A stretch of 64,000 bases of DNA from UBA6770 sp965660875 (GTDB lineage Bacteria > Bacteroidota > Bacteroidia > Flavobacteriales_G > Salibacteraceae): contig CBFIBQ010000016.1 of NCBI GenBank assembly GCA_965660875.1, positions 1-64,000 on the forward strand, written 5' to 3'. Positions within the stretch are counted from its first letter, which is position 1; each line of letters opens with the position of its first letter. The notes below the pieces were generated by a model. It was given only the letters and a program-made list of their open reading frames with translations. It did no database searches and was not told the origin of the DNA. Of this stretch, positions 52,126 to 61,325 are shown one piece after another. The translations under genes and the position numbers were made by a program.

Positions 52126-52913
52126 GTTCATTTGATATAGCTGCCAAGGATTATGATAGGGATTTTACCAATTCTCCAATTGGAAGAATTCAGCGAGAGC
52201 AAGTACTTTCTATACTTGATAAGATTTTACCTGCTAAAAAACTAAAAATACTGGAGGTGAATGCAGGGACAGGGCAAGACGCTATATGGCTTGCTAAAAA
52301 GGGACATAGCGTGCTTTGTACCGACATTTCGGCAACCATGCTCGAAGTTGCGCAGAAGAAGGTTGCGATAGAAAACCTAGGTGATGTGATTTCATTTCAG
52401 AAATTGGATTTGAAATCTATAGATACCCTTGATAACAACACAAATTTTGATGTTATTCTTTCAAATTTTGCAGGACTCAACTGTTTAAATGCAGTGGAAC
52501 TAAAATTAGCTCTAGACCACCTGGGAGCTAAATTAAACCCTCAAGGGAAGTTAATTCTGGTGCTATTAGGGCGTTTTTGTGCTTGGGAAACCAAATACTT
52601 TTTGTTTAAGAGGAAACCAAAGGAGGCTTTTCGAAGACAAAATAAGCATGTGGTATTTGCCAATGTTGAAGGCGAAAAAGTAGCTACATGGTACTACTCC
52701 ATAAAAGAGTTAGGTAATTTGTTACCGAATAATTTGATAATTACAAAGCGAAAAGCCATTGGAACGTTTGTTCCTCCTTCGTATTTAAACCCTTGGTTCA
52801 AAAACAAAAACGTGTTGCTAAATATGCTGGCCATGCTAGACAAATTGCTTGGAACAAAACGTATTTTCACAGGCCTATCAGACCATTATTTAATTGAGTT
52901 GAAAAAGCGATGA
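52122..52913 (+). CDS. SAM-dependent class I methyltransferase
   Basis: The 263-residue product has motif I as LKILEVNAGTGQDAIWLAKKGHSVLCTDIS at residues ~41-70. The usual first Gly of the GxGxG is Asn47. FDVILSNFAGLN is motif IV-like and PQGKLILVLLG is motif VI-like. The C-terminal ~100 residues are longer than in minimal methyltransferases and end in LIELKKR. It starts at GTG 52122 (GTGA overlap with the previous gene) and overlaps the next by ATGA. It is set between the two paralogous B12 radical SAM genes, which suggests action on the same substrate. Confidence 0.83.
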   Translation: MSSFDIAAKDYDRDFTNSPIGRIQREQVLSILDKILPAKKLKILEVNAGTGQDAIWLAKKGHSVLCTDISATMLEVAQKKVAIENLGDVISFQKLDLKSIDTLDNNTNFDVILSNFAGLNCLNAVELKLALDHLGAKLNPQGKLILVLLGRFCAWETKYFLFKRKPKEAFRRQNKHVVFANVEGEKVATWYYSIKELGNLLPNNLIITKRKAIGTFVPPSYLNPWFKNKNVLLNMLAMLDKLLGTKRIFTGLSDHYLIELKKR

Positions 52914-54283
52914 AAATTTTGCTCACACACGGCTACTACCTACAAGAGGATAAAAAAGAACAAGCCATTATGAAGCCTTATCCCACCCTTGGGTTGCTTT
53001 ATATTTCAGGATACCTAAAAGAAAAAAGAGTGCCTCATGAGCTTTTTGATACCACTTTTTCAACCTCTCCTAAATTCAAAGATTACCTAATTGATTATAA
53101 GCCAGATATTGTTGCTTTTTACACCAACTTAATGACCAAAGTAAAAGTCATTGAGCTAATTAAATTCATAAAATCTAAACCTGAATTATGCAATACTAAA
53201 ATTGTACTTGGTGGCCCAGATTTAACCTATAACAAAAAGAATTACCTCAAGGCTGGCGCCAATTTTTTGGTAATTGGAGAAGGCGAAGAAACTTTTTACG
53301 AGCTTGTTCAAGCTCTTGAAAAGGGCAAATCTGTCGGTCAAATTCAAGGGTTGTCCTATTTAGAAAATGGTGAGCTTACAGTAAATACACCCCGAACCAA
53401 AATCAAGGATTTATCAGAATTGCCCCTACCTAATCGAGAGGCTTTTCCCATTGAGAAATATTTAGATACTTGGAAAACGCACCATGGGCAAAGTGCATTA
53501 AACATAAGTACTCAAAGAGGCTGCCCGTACACCTGTAAATGGTGTAGCACTGCGGTATATGGGCAAAGCTACCGTCGTCGTCCCGCTAAAGATGTAGTCG
53601 ACGAGTTGCGGTTGTTAGTAGACCGTTATAACCCCGACACATTTTGGTTTGTTGACGATGTGTTTACCGTGAGCCATAAATGGTTAGAGGAATTCCACGC
53701 TGAAGTTTTAGCAAGCGGAATTAAGATTAAATACGAGTGCATTACTCGAGCCGAACGCATGAACGACAAAGTAATAAATTGGCTTAAAGAGTCTGGTTGC
53801 TTTCGAGTATGGATTGGTGCGGAAAGTGGTTCTCAAAAAGTAATTGACCTGATGGATCGGCGTGTACAAGTTGATTTAGTTAAAGAAATGCTAATTAAAA
53901 CGAGAGAAGCGGGAATTGAAACTGGTACTTTTATTATGGTTGGCTATCCGGGAGAAACCATAGAAGACATTAGAATTACTGCGAAATATTTGGTAGATGC
54001 CCTACCCGACCATTTTACCATAACCAAAAGTTACCCGATAAGAGGCACTCGTTTGTTCGACGAAATTGAGGAGAATATTACCATTAAGCCGGATTGGGAA
54101 ACATCAACGGATAGACAAATCGACTTTAAACGAAAGTACTCTGATCGATTCTATCATTGGGCTATTCGATATATTTATAACCAAGTTGAATTGGCTCGGC
54201 TAAAGAATAGTACTTTATTTTCAGGTAAAACCTACCTCAAAAGTTGGTTAAGTGAAACGGCGATGCAATGGTTCTCAAGGTAA
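52910..54283 (+). CDS. B12-binding radical SAM enzyme (pair A, copy 2)
   Basis: The 457-residue product has the same architecture as the gene at 50668: a B12-binding domain (PTLGLLYISGYLKEKRVPHELFDTTF, then GANFLVIGEGEETFYELVQ) and a radical SAM core starting TQRGCPYTCKWC (Cys205, Cys209, Cys212). WIGAESGSQKVIDLMDRRVQVD and FIMVGYPGETIEDIRI follow. Length and C-terminal segment also match, so it is a paralogue of copy 1 within the same operon. It is joined to the preceding methyltransferase by a 4-nt overlap and to the following membrane transferase by 16 nt. The reaction is unknown. Confidence 0.88.
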   Translation: MKILLTHGYYLQEDKKEQAIMKPYPTLGLLYISGYLKEKRVPHELFDTTFSTSPKFKDYLIDYKPDIVAFYTNLMTKVKVIELIKFIKSKPELCNTKIVLGGPDLTYNKKNYLKAGANFLVIGEGEETFYELVQALEKGKSVGQIQGLSYLENGELTVNTPRTKIKDLSELPLPNREAFPIEKYLDTWKTHHGQSALNISTQRGCPYTCKWCSTAVYGQSYRRRPAKDVVDELRLLVDRYNPDTFWFVDDVFTVSHKWLEEFHAEVLASGIKIKYECITRAERMNDKVINWLKESGCFRVWIGAESGSQKVIDLMDRRVQVDLVKEMLIKTREAGIETGTFIMVGYPGETIEDIRITAKYLVDALPDHFTITKSYPIRGTRLFDEIEENITIKPDWETSTDRQIDFKRKYSDRFYHWAIRYIYNQVELARLKNSTLFSGKTYLKSWLSETAMQWFSR

Positions 54284-55710
54284 ATAGCATCCCCTTTTGG
54301 GTGTTTTTGTCACCCTTACTTGCTGTGGCAGTTTGCTTTACCATTGTCAGCTATGACTTTTCAATACATGACTTTACAAACTACTATTTTGGTTCAAAGC
54401 TTTGGGTACAGGGAGATTTTTCTTCTTCAAGTTATCTGCCTTGTACATTCAATGAACAGTTGAAGCAATTTGACTTTACCAGTTACTTTGGGAATTATGC
54501 ACCAAATGTTCCTTTTTTACTCTTGTTTTTTGCTCCATTTACCGCACTAACTCCAGTTACCTCTAAACTGCTGTTTAATGTAATTGGAGTAGCCGTTTTT
54601 TTAATCAGTTTTTACCGTTTATGTAAGACATTTAACATTAATAAAACGCGCGTATTACTGTTGTCTGTAGCGCTTATAGTGCCCATTAAGAACAACCTTT
54701 TGTTCGGACAGCTTTACTTAATTCTATCTGCATGCATTATGGAATTTACCATTAGTTATGTTAGGCAAAAAAGATGGTCTGCAACGTTTTTTCTTGCTGT
54801 AGCGACGGCTCTAAAAGTATTTCCAGCAATTCTACTTTTAATTTTTCTAATTCGCAGGGATTTGAAATCGATATTTCGTTATTCGATATGGATTGCATTA
54901 TTGGCACTTTTTTCTGTATCATTTATCGGAATTGATATTACTGTTTTTTACCTATTAAAAGTACTTCCATTGTCCATGCAAGGAAGACTAAGTGAAGAAT
55001 TTGTACTTAACTATCAATCCATTCAAATGTGGAGTAAATCACTTTTCATAGCGTTACCCAATTATTATACTTCACCACTTTATAATTTGGGGCCAACCGT
55101 TGCTATTATTTTCAATACCCTATTAGCAGGAGCTTTGATATTTATTGGACTCGGTTGTACAGAAAAAAGAAACATTGCTCGATCTGTAAGTATTTGGTTA
55201 GTTGTAGGACTTCTTATAACTCCCTACGGTAGTACTTATTCATTAATTCTTTTATGTATTGCTGTTGTAGTTGGTTTCAAGGACCATTCTCTCAATCGAT
55301 TTTTAATAGGTTTATTACTAACTGTACTAGCGTCGGTGATCCACTACGATTGGTTTGAACAACTTCCTATTTACCTTCAATTTCCCAAATTATTTCTACT
55401 CACAAGTATTTTTGTTGTGTTAGTTTTTAAAACTCCGTTTGTACTCAATCAAAAAGTTTTTTATGGCGTATGCTTATTCATGAGTTTGAAAATAGGATTT
55501 TCTATTGAATCCGATGTAAAAAAAGAGTACGCTGTTTCACCAAACTCACTTATCTGTAAATATCGAGTTGAAGGAAATAAAATACTGCTGAACGGATTAA
55601 ACCGAAATGGAGACATAGAATGGATAGAACCGCTTGGTCCGTGCAATAATTTCGAAAAAAACGACATAAATAGAGGATTAGGCTATTACACGCTTTATTG
55701 CAAATACTAA
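54268..55710 (+). CDS. GT87-like integral membrane glycosyltransferase
   Basis: The 480-residue product has about 10-12 hydrophobic segments. The first periplasmic loop after helix 1 carries HDFTNYYFGSKLWVQGDFSSSSYLPCTF, whose aspartates fit the GT-C catalytic loop of family 87 (DUF2029), and FLAVATALKVFPAILLLIFLIRRDLKSIFRY is typical of that family. Members transfer mannose or another sugar from a polyprenyl-phosphate donor. The last ~90 residues are a periplasmic tail with NRNGDIEWIEPLGPCNNF. It overlaps the preceding and following genes, so it belongs to the same transcript. Confidence 0.75.
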   Translation: MVLKVNSIPFWVFLSPLLAVAVCFTIVSYDFSIHDFTNYYFGSKLWVQGDFSSSSYLPCTFNEQLKQFDFTSYFGNYAPNVPFLLLFFAPFTALTPVTSKLLFNVIGVAVFLISFYRLCKTFNINKTRVLLLSVALIVPIKNNLLFGQLYLILSACIMEFTISYVRQKRWSATFFLAVATALKVFPAILLLIFLIRRDLKSIFRYSIWIALLALFSVSFIGIDITVFYLLKVLPLSMQGRLSEEFVLNYQSIQMWSKSLFIALPNYYTSPLYNLGPTVAIIFNTLLAGALIFIGLGCTEKRNIARSVSIWLVVGLLITPYGSTYSLILLCIAVVVGFKDHSLNRFLIGLLLTVLASVIHYDWFEQLPIYLQFPKLFLLTSIFVVLVFKTPFVLNQKVFYGVCLFMSLKIGFSIESDVKKEYAVSPNSLICKYRVEGNKILLNGLNRNGDIEWIEPLGPCNNFEKNDINRGLGYYTLYCKY

Positions 55711-56861
55711 TGAAAATACGTTTTGTCCAATATATTTCAGCACTTATCATGGGAGCTATCCTCGCAAACTCTTGTAAAAAAGAAGTTTATGAAGATATTC
55801 CAATTACCGAATCTAAACCGTTTGTATTAATTTGGAACAAAAGCGACCAGGAAAGTAAAACGGATTTAGAAACGGGATTACGATGGTATTTCTCGATGCT
55901 GGGAGCTACTCTGTCCAATGGGCGTTGGGACAAAGGTGTAGTCTGGGAAAATAGTTCTCGATTTAAGGTTAATTTCAAAGAATTAGGTTTTAACGCAAAT
56001 GCAGAAAAACACTTAATAGAACTCACCAAATTTTACATGGCCTCAGAGGAATACGATGCTAGAGGTGGTATTGATTTAGGTCGTTTTATGGCTAACACGT
56101 TAAACAATTCAAATCACTATTATAAAATTGTTGGGCTTCCTGAATTGTATTTTGAATTCCTTTCATTCAACAACTTTACGGATTACGTGGGTGCCATAAA
56201 TCCCTCTTCGGTTTCATTTGGGTATCGAAAAATACTGTTCCCTACTACCCAGAATTCAAAAATGACTTTTGTAGCAGAAGAGTATGAACATGATTTTACT
56301 TCTTCCCATCAAACTCCTGTCGAGTTTGAAGTATTGGATGTAATGCCAAACGGACAATTGCGCTTTGGAGTATACGAAAAAGGTAAGTTGATAAGTGGAG
56401 CAAACGCAGCCTATTCTGCTGGAGGAAAGCCCACTAAATGCATGTGGTGTCATGAAAGTGTATTTCTCCCCAACTTCGACGACAGCCAATCGTTTGAAGG
56501 TTTTGTAAGCGGAAAATCGTTTAACGATACTATAAAATATAGAAATCAAAACCTTGTGAAATTAAGGGCAGAACTCGAAACCGTTCTCGATTATTCCAAA
56601 AAACAAGATCACGTTCAAATGGAGTTGCTTTACATTCGATTTTTTGAACCTTCTGCACAACGACTGGCAAATGAGTGGGGTATTTCCGTGAGTGATGTGC
56701 AAACTCGATTATCGCAACTAAAAACACATCAACATTACGAATTTCCTGAGCTAGGCGATCTCTATTATCGTCACGAAGTTGAACCCTTGGCACCCTTTAG
56801 TTCTCTTCCTTCTCCGCTCGAAATGAGAGAGACTGAGGCATCCCAACCTGAGATTTTGTAA
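55710..56861 (+). CDS. Lipoprotein with a single CXXCH haem-binding motif
   Basis: The 383-residue product starts with a lipoprotein-like signal: a hydrophobic stretch, then ILANSC with Cys22 as the likely lipidated residue, although the lipobox is loose. Most of the protein is not recognised. Residues 244-248 read CMWCH, a perfect CXXCH site for covalent haem c. A haem c protein would need periplasmic cytochrome maturation, consistent with export. The rest contains DLGRFMANTLNNSN and the PTKCMWCHESV segment, with no multi-haem pattern. It is coupled to the GT87 gene by TAATG and to the flippase gene by another TAATG. A redox or maturation role in the glycan pathway is speculative. Confidence 0.62.
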   Translation: MKIRFVQYISALIMGAILANSCKKEVYEDIPITESKPFVLIWNKSDQESKTDLETGLRWYFSMLGATLSNGRWDKGVVWENSSRFKVNFKELGFNANAEKHLIELTKFYMASEEYDARGGIDLGRFMANTLNNSNHYYKIVGLPELYFEFLSFNNFTDYVGAINPSSVSFGYRKILFPTTQNSKMTFVAEEYEHDFTSSHQTPVEFEVLDVMPNGQLRFGVYEKGKLISGANAAYSAGGKPTKCMWCHESVFLPNFDDSQSFEGFVSGKSFNDTIKYRNQNLVKLRAELETVLDYSKKQDHVQMELLYIRFFEPSAQRLANEWGISVSDVQTRLSQLKTHQHYEFPELGDLYYRHEVEPLAPFSSLPSPLEMRETEASQPEIL

Positions 56862-58036
56862 TGGCATTTAAAATAAAAACACTTACAAGGCTTAGGTTTA
56901 TTTCTCAGGAGAGTCTTAATTACGTCTCTAAAGCATCATTCACAAGCATAATATCGCTCATTGTTATCCGATTTTCGAGTGATGTAATTTGGGGGAAATT
57001 TGTTCCATTTCTCATCGGCATAGAATTCGCATTAACCATATTAAACTGGGGGCAAAAGACCTATTTAGTTCGTTCATTTTCTTTAGAGTCTTTTAATATT
57101 TTCAATTCGTGGAGTATTTCTTTTTGGTCTAGGCTAATTCTGTTTATACCAGTACTTGTTTTACTTGGTTTTATGCCTTATTCGATCGAAATAATTGCAT
57201 ACTGCACAGTGTGGATGTGTATACGTTATTTTACAAATTCTATTGAGCCAGTAATTCAATATTCTCGAAAATACGTGACCTCTATTATTTCAGAAGTATT
57301 GGCCTTAGTTGTTGCAGTCATAATTTTGCTTCTATTCCAAGAAATTACTTTGACCTTGCTGTTTAAAGCTATGCTAATTTCCAATTTGAGCAAAGCATTA
57401 GTATTAGCTACAATTCTTCCCCAAGGTGAATTGAACTTACCTAAGTGGAAGGAAATAAAGTCTTTTTTGATTTCGGCATTTCCATTTTTTCTGCTAGGTC
57501 TTGTGGGCTTGTTGCAATCCAAGGTTGATCTTTATGTAGTTTCATGGCTTATGCCAGAAACTCAAGTAGCCTTTTATCAGGTGTTAGTAGGCTTCCTAAT
57601 CATACTCCAAACCAGCGCGTTTGTAATTATTGGGCCATTTCAAAAAAACATTTACCGAATGAGTTCAGGCTCTTTAAGGCAAGTCAAACACAAATTTTTA
57701 GGGCTTGGAATTGTTATCGTGTCGTGTGGGAGTATAGTTGCCATAATTATATTAAAATGGCTGTATTTATTTAAAGTATCTTACTTTCTTGCTCCAATGA
57801 TTGTACTTTATGTACTCCCCACCTTTTGGTATATGGTAGAATCTCAAGTTTTAATTAAACATAACCACTTGTATTACTTGTCTGCTGCCGCTGTTTTGTC
57901 TACCATGTTAGGGGCAATAATTATTTACTTTACCATTCCATCATATGGTGTGGTAGGTGCTTTAACCGGAGGAATAATTTCTAGATTAGTATTTATGACG
58001 CTGATTTCGTTTAAATATAAAAGGGCTGTTTCTTGA
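56861..58036 (+). CDS. Wzx-type polysaccharide/lipid-linked oligosaccharide flippase
   Basis: The 391-residue product has ~10 hydrophobic segments, with the pattern LNYVSKASFTSIISLIVIRFSSDVIWGKFVPFLIGIEFALTILNWG at the start. This is typical of MOP-superfamily exporters, in which the first helices carry the S-x-Y-G-x-F-like loop. It is slightly short compared with most Wzx proteins (~400-480), but both halves are present. It would move a lipid-linked glycan from the cytoplasmic to the periplasmic face of the inner membrane. Its place in the operon, after the membrane transferases and before the FkbM methyltransferase, is as expected for a glycan cluster. Confidence 0.82.
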   Translation: MAFKIKTLTRLRFISQESLNYVSKASFTSIISLIVIRFSSDVIWGKFVPFLIGIEFALTILNWGQKTYLVRSFSLESFNIFNSWSISFWSRLILFIPVLVLLGFMPYSIEIIAYCTVWMCIRYFTNSIEPVIQYSRKYVTSIISEVLALVVAVIILLLFQEITLTLLFKAMLISNLSKALVLATILPQGELNLPKWKEIKSFLISAFPFFLLGLVGLLQSKVDLYVVSWLMPETQVAFYQVLVGFLIILQTSAFVIIGPFQKNIYRMSSGSLRQVKHKFLGLGIVIVSCGSIVAIIILKWLYLFKVSYFLAPMIVLYVLPTFWYMVESQVLIKHNHLYYLSAAAVLSTMLGAIIIYFTIPSYGVVGALTGGIISRLVFMTLISFKYKRAVS

Positions 58037-58052
58037 TCTCAAATAGCAATAG

Positions 58053-58781
58053 ATGCTGATGGTTGATTCATTAAAACATATGCTGAGGTTGTACCGCAAT
58101 TTCACCAAAAACATTAGGATGAAACAGTTCTACGCTCAATACATTGAGTCTGGTGATTTATGCTTTGATATTGGAGCCAATTTAGGTAGTCGAACTAACC
58201 TATTTGTGGAATTGGGAGCCAAAGTTATAGCTATAGAGCCTCATCCATTATGTTCTGAACAGCTCTTAAAAAAATTTGAGAAAAACCAAAACGTCAGTCT
58301 TGCACAAATTGGAGTGTCTAATCATGTTGGAACCGAAACTTTCCATGTGAGTCGTATTTCGGACGTGTCTACTTTTTCAAATCAGTTTAAGAAAGCGTAT
58401 GCGGGACAGAAATTGGTAGAATGGACTAAAGAAATTACTGTTAGTGTTACTACACTGGATCAATTGATTGAACAATTTGGTTTGCCCAAGTTCATAAAGC
58501 TGGATATTGAAGGATACGAGTCTAAAGCCTTAATGAAACTAAGTCAACCAGTTCCTTTTCTTTCATTCGAATACAATGCTAGATTGTTGGACGTGGCACT
58601 TACATCGATTGACCTGCTTTCAGATTTGGCATTTTATAAATTTCGATTTTCTCCGTACGAAAGCATGAAATATAGTAACGAGGACTGGCTAAATGCTGCA
58701 TTGATGAAAGAATATTTAGGAAGTATTCAATCAGAAGTGCTGACTGGAGATGTTTATGCTAAGTGGATAAGAACAAAGTGA
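58053..58781 (+). CDS. FkbM-family methyltransferase
   Basis: The 242-residue product shows the FkbM signature DLCFDIGANLGSRTNLFVELGAKVIAIEPHP at residues ~36-65. Later it has IKLDIEGYESKAL, the motif around the catalytic site, and FLSFEYNARLL. It uses SAM to O-methylate hydroxyl groups on sugars or other small molecules. It follows the flippase by 16 nt, and its stop overlaps the GTG start of the next gene. An ATG two codons further in is an equally possible start. Confidence 0.87.
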   Translation: MLMVDSLKHMLRLYRNFTKNIRMKQFYAQYIESGDLCFDIGANLGSRTNLFVELGAKVIAIEPHPLCSEQLLKKFEKNQNVSLAQIGVSNHVGTETFHVSRISDVSTFSNQFKKAYAGQKLVEWTKEITVSVTTLDQLIEQFGLPKFIKLDIEGYESKALMKLSQPVPFLSFEYNARLLDVALTSIDLLSDLAFYKFRFSPYESMKYSNEDWLNAALMKEYLGSIQSEVLTGDVYAKWIRTK

Positions 58782-59596
58782 ATTCAAAAATTCTAATATT
58801 CCTTACCCTAATCTTGGGGACCATAGTCCGAGCCTTGTATGCTATAAAATTCCAATATTTCAACCTTGCTCCCGACCAAATGGCCTCCGAACTCATTCTA
58901 AATGAACTGCTTCTTTCGGGAGAATGGTCGTATGCCAAGTTAATTCACTATCCTCAAGAAGGAGGTTCAATTTTAGTTGGTCTGTTCGCCTTGTTGCTAA
59001 AACCCTTTTTTGGTTTTAAATCATTGGTGGTAGTGGCATTTCTGTTGGATTTTGTATCGCGAGGAATACAACTTGTTGTAGTTAAAAAAGTATTCGGTTT
59101 TAAGCCCATGATGGCATACGGACTTTGGACTGTATTTAGTATTCCCCTTATTCTTCCTTGGGCGGGATTAAGCTTTGGCCTTCATTCGGTGGCATCTGTT
59201 TTTCCATTTGCGTTTTTGTATTTAATCTCTCGCCCACACAACTCGGCTAAAGAGTATTTTGTTGATGGTCTGTTTTTGGGGTTAGCAATTTGGTTTCACT
59301 ATTCCAATCTTGTTCTATTACCTATTTATATTCTGTACTTGGTGTTCTCAAAACCACCATTAAAACAAATTGGGAGCGTAGCATTAACATTCCTGGGAAT
59401 TTTTATGATTCACTTAGCAGTTAGACTGAATGTTTCTTCTGGATTTTTGCTTACTGATTTTACCTTAGGCAACCTTCGGGGAGAATCATTCGACCTGCTG
59501 AATTCCAAGAACTACATTCGAATCCTTGAGGTTTATACGCAGCAACTTCCCCAAGTGGCATTTCACCACGATATTGGACCCATTAAGAAATACTGA
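58778..59596 (+). pseudogene. Truncated GT-C-like membrane protein gene
   Basis: The reading frame from GTG 58778 (GTGA overlap with the FkbM gene) gives 272 residues. There is one N-terminal transmembrane helix with an acidic first loop (FNLAPDQMASELILNELLLSGEWSYAK), then six to seven further hydrophobic segments. It ends abruptly at IGPIKKY. A normal GT-C protein of this type is ~450-550 residues, so half is missing. A separate short frame downstream (59614-59829) contains what looks like part of the missing soluble tail in another frame. This suggests a frameshift or deletion near 59590. A GTG at 58763 is a less likely start. Confidence 0.55.
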
Positions 59597-59613
59597 TTGG
59601 GATAGGTTGGGGG

Positions 59614-59829
59614 ATGACATCAAATTTGTTAGGCAAAATATCAAGCTCCAAATCTGCGCCCAAAGAACTCAATGAGCAATTGAATAAGTTGTTCACTTTG
59701 ACCAATCAATATGATCAGTATAAGATGTTGGTTGAAGAAGGAATTCGGTTTGCGTTTTCAGAGGGAATGACACCTAAATTGGATTCAGCCATCCTTACAG
59801 GTTTTATAGAACCAAGATTGAACCCTTGA
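59614..59829 (+). pseudogene. Detached fragment, probably the tail of the broken GT-C gene
   Basis: Seventy-one residues can be read, with KSAPKELNEQLNKLF and FAFSEGMTPKLDSAILTGFIEP, in a frame shifted from the upstream gene. Codons before its ATG in the same frame also read as plausible protein (IGIGWG). It lacks signal or membrane segments and is too short to be a separate protein of known type. I treat it as a remnant of the upstream gene; a small independent gene is possible. Confidence 0.35.
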
Positions 59830-59838
59830 CAATGTGAA

Positions 59839-61260
59839 TTAAGAAAGCCTTTGGGCTGGTCTGACCAACTCAAACAATTTGCGCTCAATCGGAAATTGAA
59901 AACGGTCATTTTTAACTCGCCAGCGGCTAAATTGCTGTACCGGATAAAACAAGGGGCGTCTTTTTCCGTAGCCAACCTTAAGGAAGAATTTGAAATTTTC
60001 AAAGAAGGTATACATCTCATCACTTACCCAAGGCCCTGCTGAACCGATGTAATCAAATTGCGACCACTCTTCTAAGCTTTTCGGTAACGCGTACCCTTCT
60101 TTAACTACGTCGTCGGTGATTTTTGAACCCGGGTAGGGTTTGAAATAGAAGATGGGCGTTTCAAATTTTGGAGAAATGGCATTCAGTTGCTTTACCACAT
60201 CAATGGTGGCATTCAAACTTTTTTGAGTCTCTTTCGGAAAGCCAACAATGAAAGGGAAGATGACGCCAATATCGTATTTCTTGCATCGTTCAGCAGCTTC
60301 AAAAACATACTCCAATTTGATGTCTTTCTTCAGCCAATCCATCATTTCTTGAGAGCCTGATTCAACTCCGATAAGCACACGGCGTAAACCTGATTTTTTG
60401 ATGAGCTCAAAGTCTTCGTCGGTCATTCTGTGCGCTTGATCGGCTCTCATGGTTCCAGCCCACGAAACATTTAGTTTTCGGTTGATTAATTCGTTTGCTA
60501 ATGCTCTAATTCTTTTGGGGTAAGTAAATAGGGTTTCGTCTTGAAAGTTGATTTCAGTAAAGCCATATTTATCTTGATAGTAGCTGAACTCTTCGCCCAT
60601 CCTCTTGGGATCTACAGCTGAATAATTCCTTCCAAACACAAATGGATCCGCGCAAAAAGCACATCGAAAATGACATCCCGTAGAACTGATGTAATCAAAT
60701 TGTCTTTTTCCTTTTTTAGAAAAGTAATCTTCAACATCAATAAAATCGTAATTCACTCGATTGAGTTCGTTCATATCGGTTAAGGCCCGAGGAGGATTTT
60801 GTTTTACGATTCCATCGTCTCGGTAGCAAATGCCTTTTATTTCACCCAATGATTTGGTCCCTGTACAAGATTCTAAGATTTCTTGAAATGTTATTTCACC
60901 TTGCCCTTGAACTGAAATATCAATTGATGCTTCATCTTCAAGCGTTTGTTTTGGGAATAGAGAAGTATGCCAACCACCCCAAATGGTTAAAAAACCTGGT
61001 TTTTGGGCTTTAACCCAACGCGTTATTTCCAAAGCATCTTTGATAGGTTTTCCGGTTAAAACGGTCGCCCCAAATACAACGGCTTCATGGAGGTGCTTCT
61101 TAATAGTTTCTTTAGGGTTCGGGTCAATTCTCGCATCCACCACAATGGGTTCATAAAGTTCGAGATCAATGTTGGAAGCGAGGGCTAATAGTGCCAATGG
61201 CATATCGTAAAATACCGCTTCGGGATTGTATAGAATTACTTTTTTACGCCTCATTTTCAA
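59839..61260 (-). CDS. B12-binding radical SAM enzyme (pair B, copy 1)
   Basis: The product has 473 residues. The B12-binding domain starts KVILYNPEAVFYDMPLALLALASNIDLELYEPIVVDARIDPNP. TIWGGWHTSLFPKQTL and VQGQGEITFQEIL follow. The radical SAM cluster is STGCHFRCAFC, with Cys196, Cys200 and Cys203. IGVESGSQEMMDWLKKDIKLEYVFE and FPFIVGFPKETQKSLNATIDV complete the core. It is transcribed away from its paralogue at 61326, with 65 bp between their starts, and converges on the broken GT-C gene. Its terminal ~80 residues (KVGYGKRRPLFYPVQQFSRWRVKNDRFQFPIERKLFELVRP) resemble the tail of the paralogue. The substrate is unknown. Confidence 0.87.
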   Translation of the reverse strand: MKMRRKKVILYNPEAVFYDMPLALLALASNIDLELYEPIVVDARIDPNPKETIKKHLHEAVVFGATVLTGKPIKDALEITRWVKAQKPGFLTIWGGWHTSLFPKQTLEDEASIDISVQGQGEITFQEILESCTGTKSLGEIKGICYRDDGIVKQNPPRALTDMNELNRVNYDFIDVEDYFSKKGKRQFDYISSTGCHFRCAFCADPFVFGRNYSAVDPKRMGEEFSYYQDKYGFTEINFQDETLFTYPKRIRALANELINRKLNVSWAGTMRADQAHRMTDEDFELIKKSGLRRVLIGVESGSQEMMDWLKKDIKLEYVFEAAERCKKYDIGVIFPFIVGFPKETQKSLNATIDVVKQLNAISPKFETPIFYFKPYPGSKITDDVVKEGYALPKSLEEWSQFDYIGSAGPWVSDEMYTFFENFKFFLKVGYGKRRPLFYPVQQFSRWRVKNDRFQFPIERKLFELVRPAQRLS

Positions 61261-61325
61261 GAAGTCGAACTTACAAAATGTTGTGCTTACTATTTAGGTA
61301 AATTCGCAACAAACAAACTCCTATA

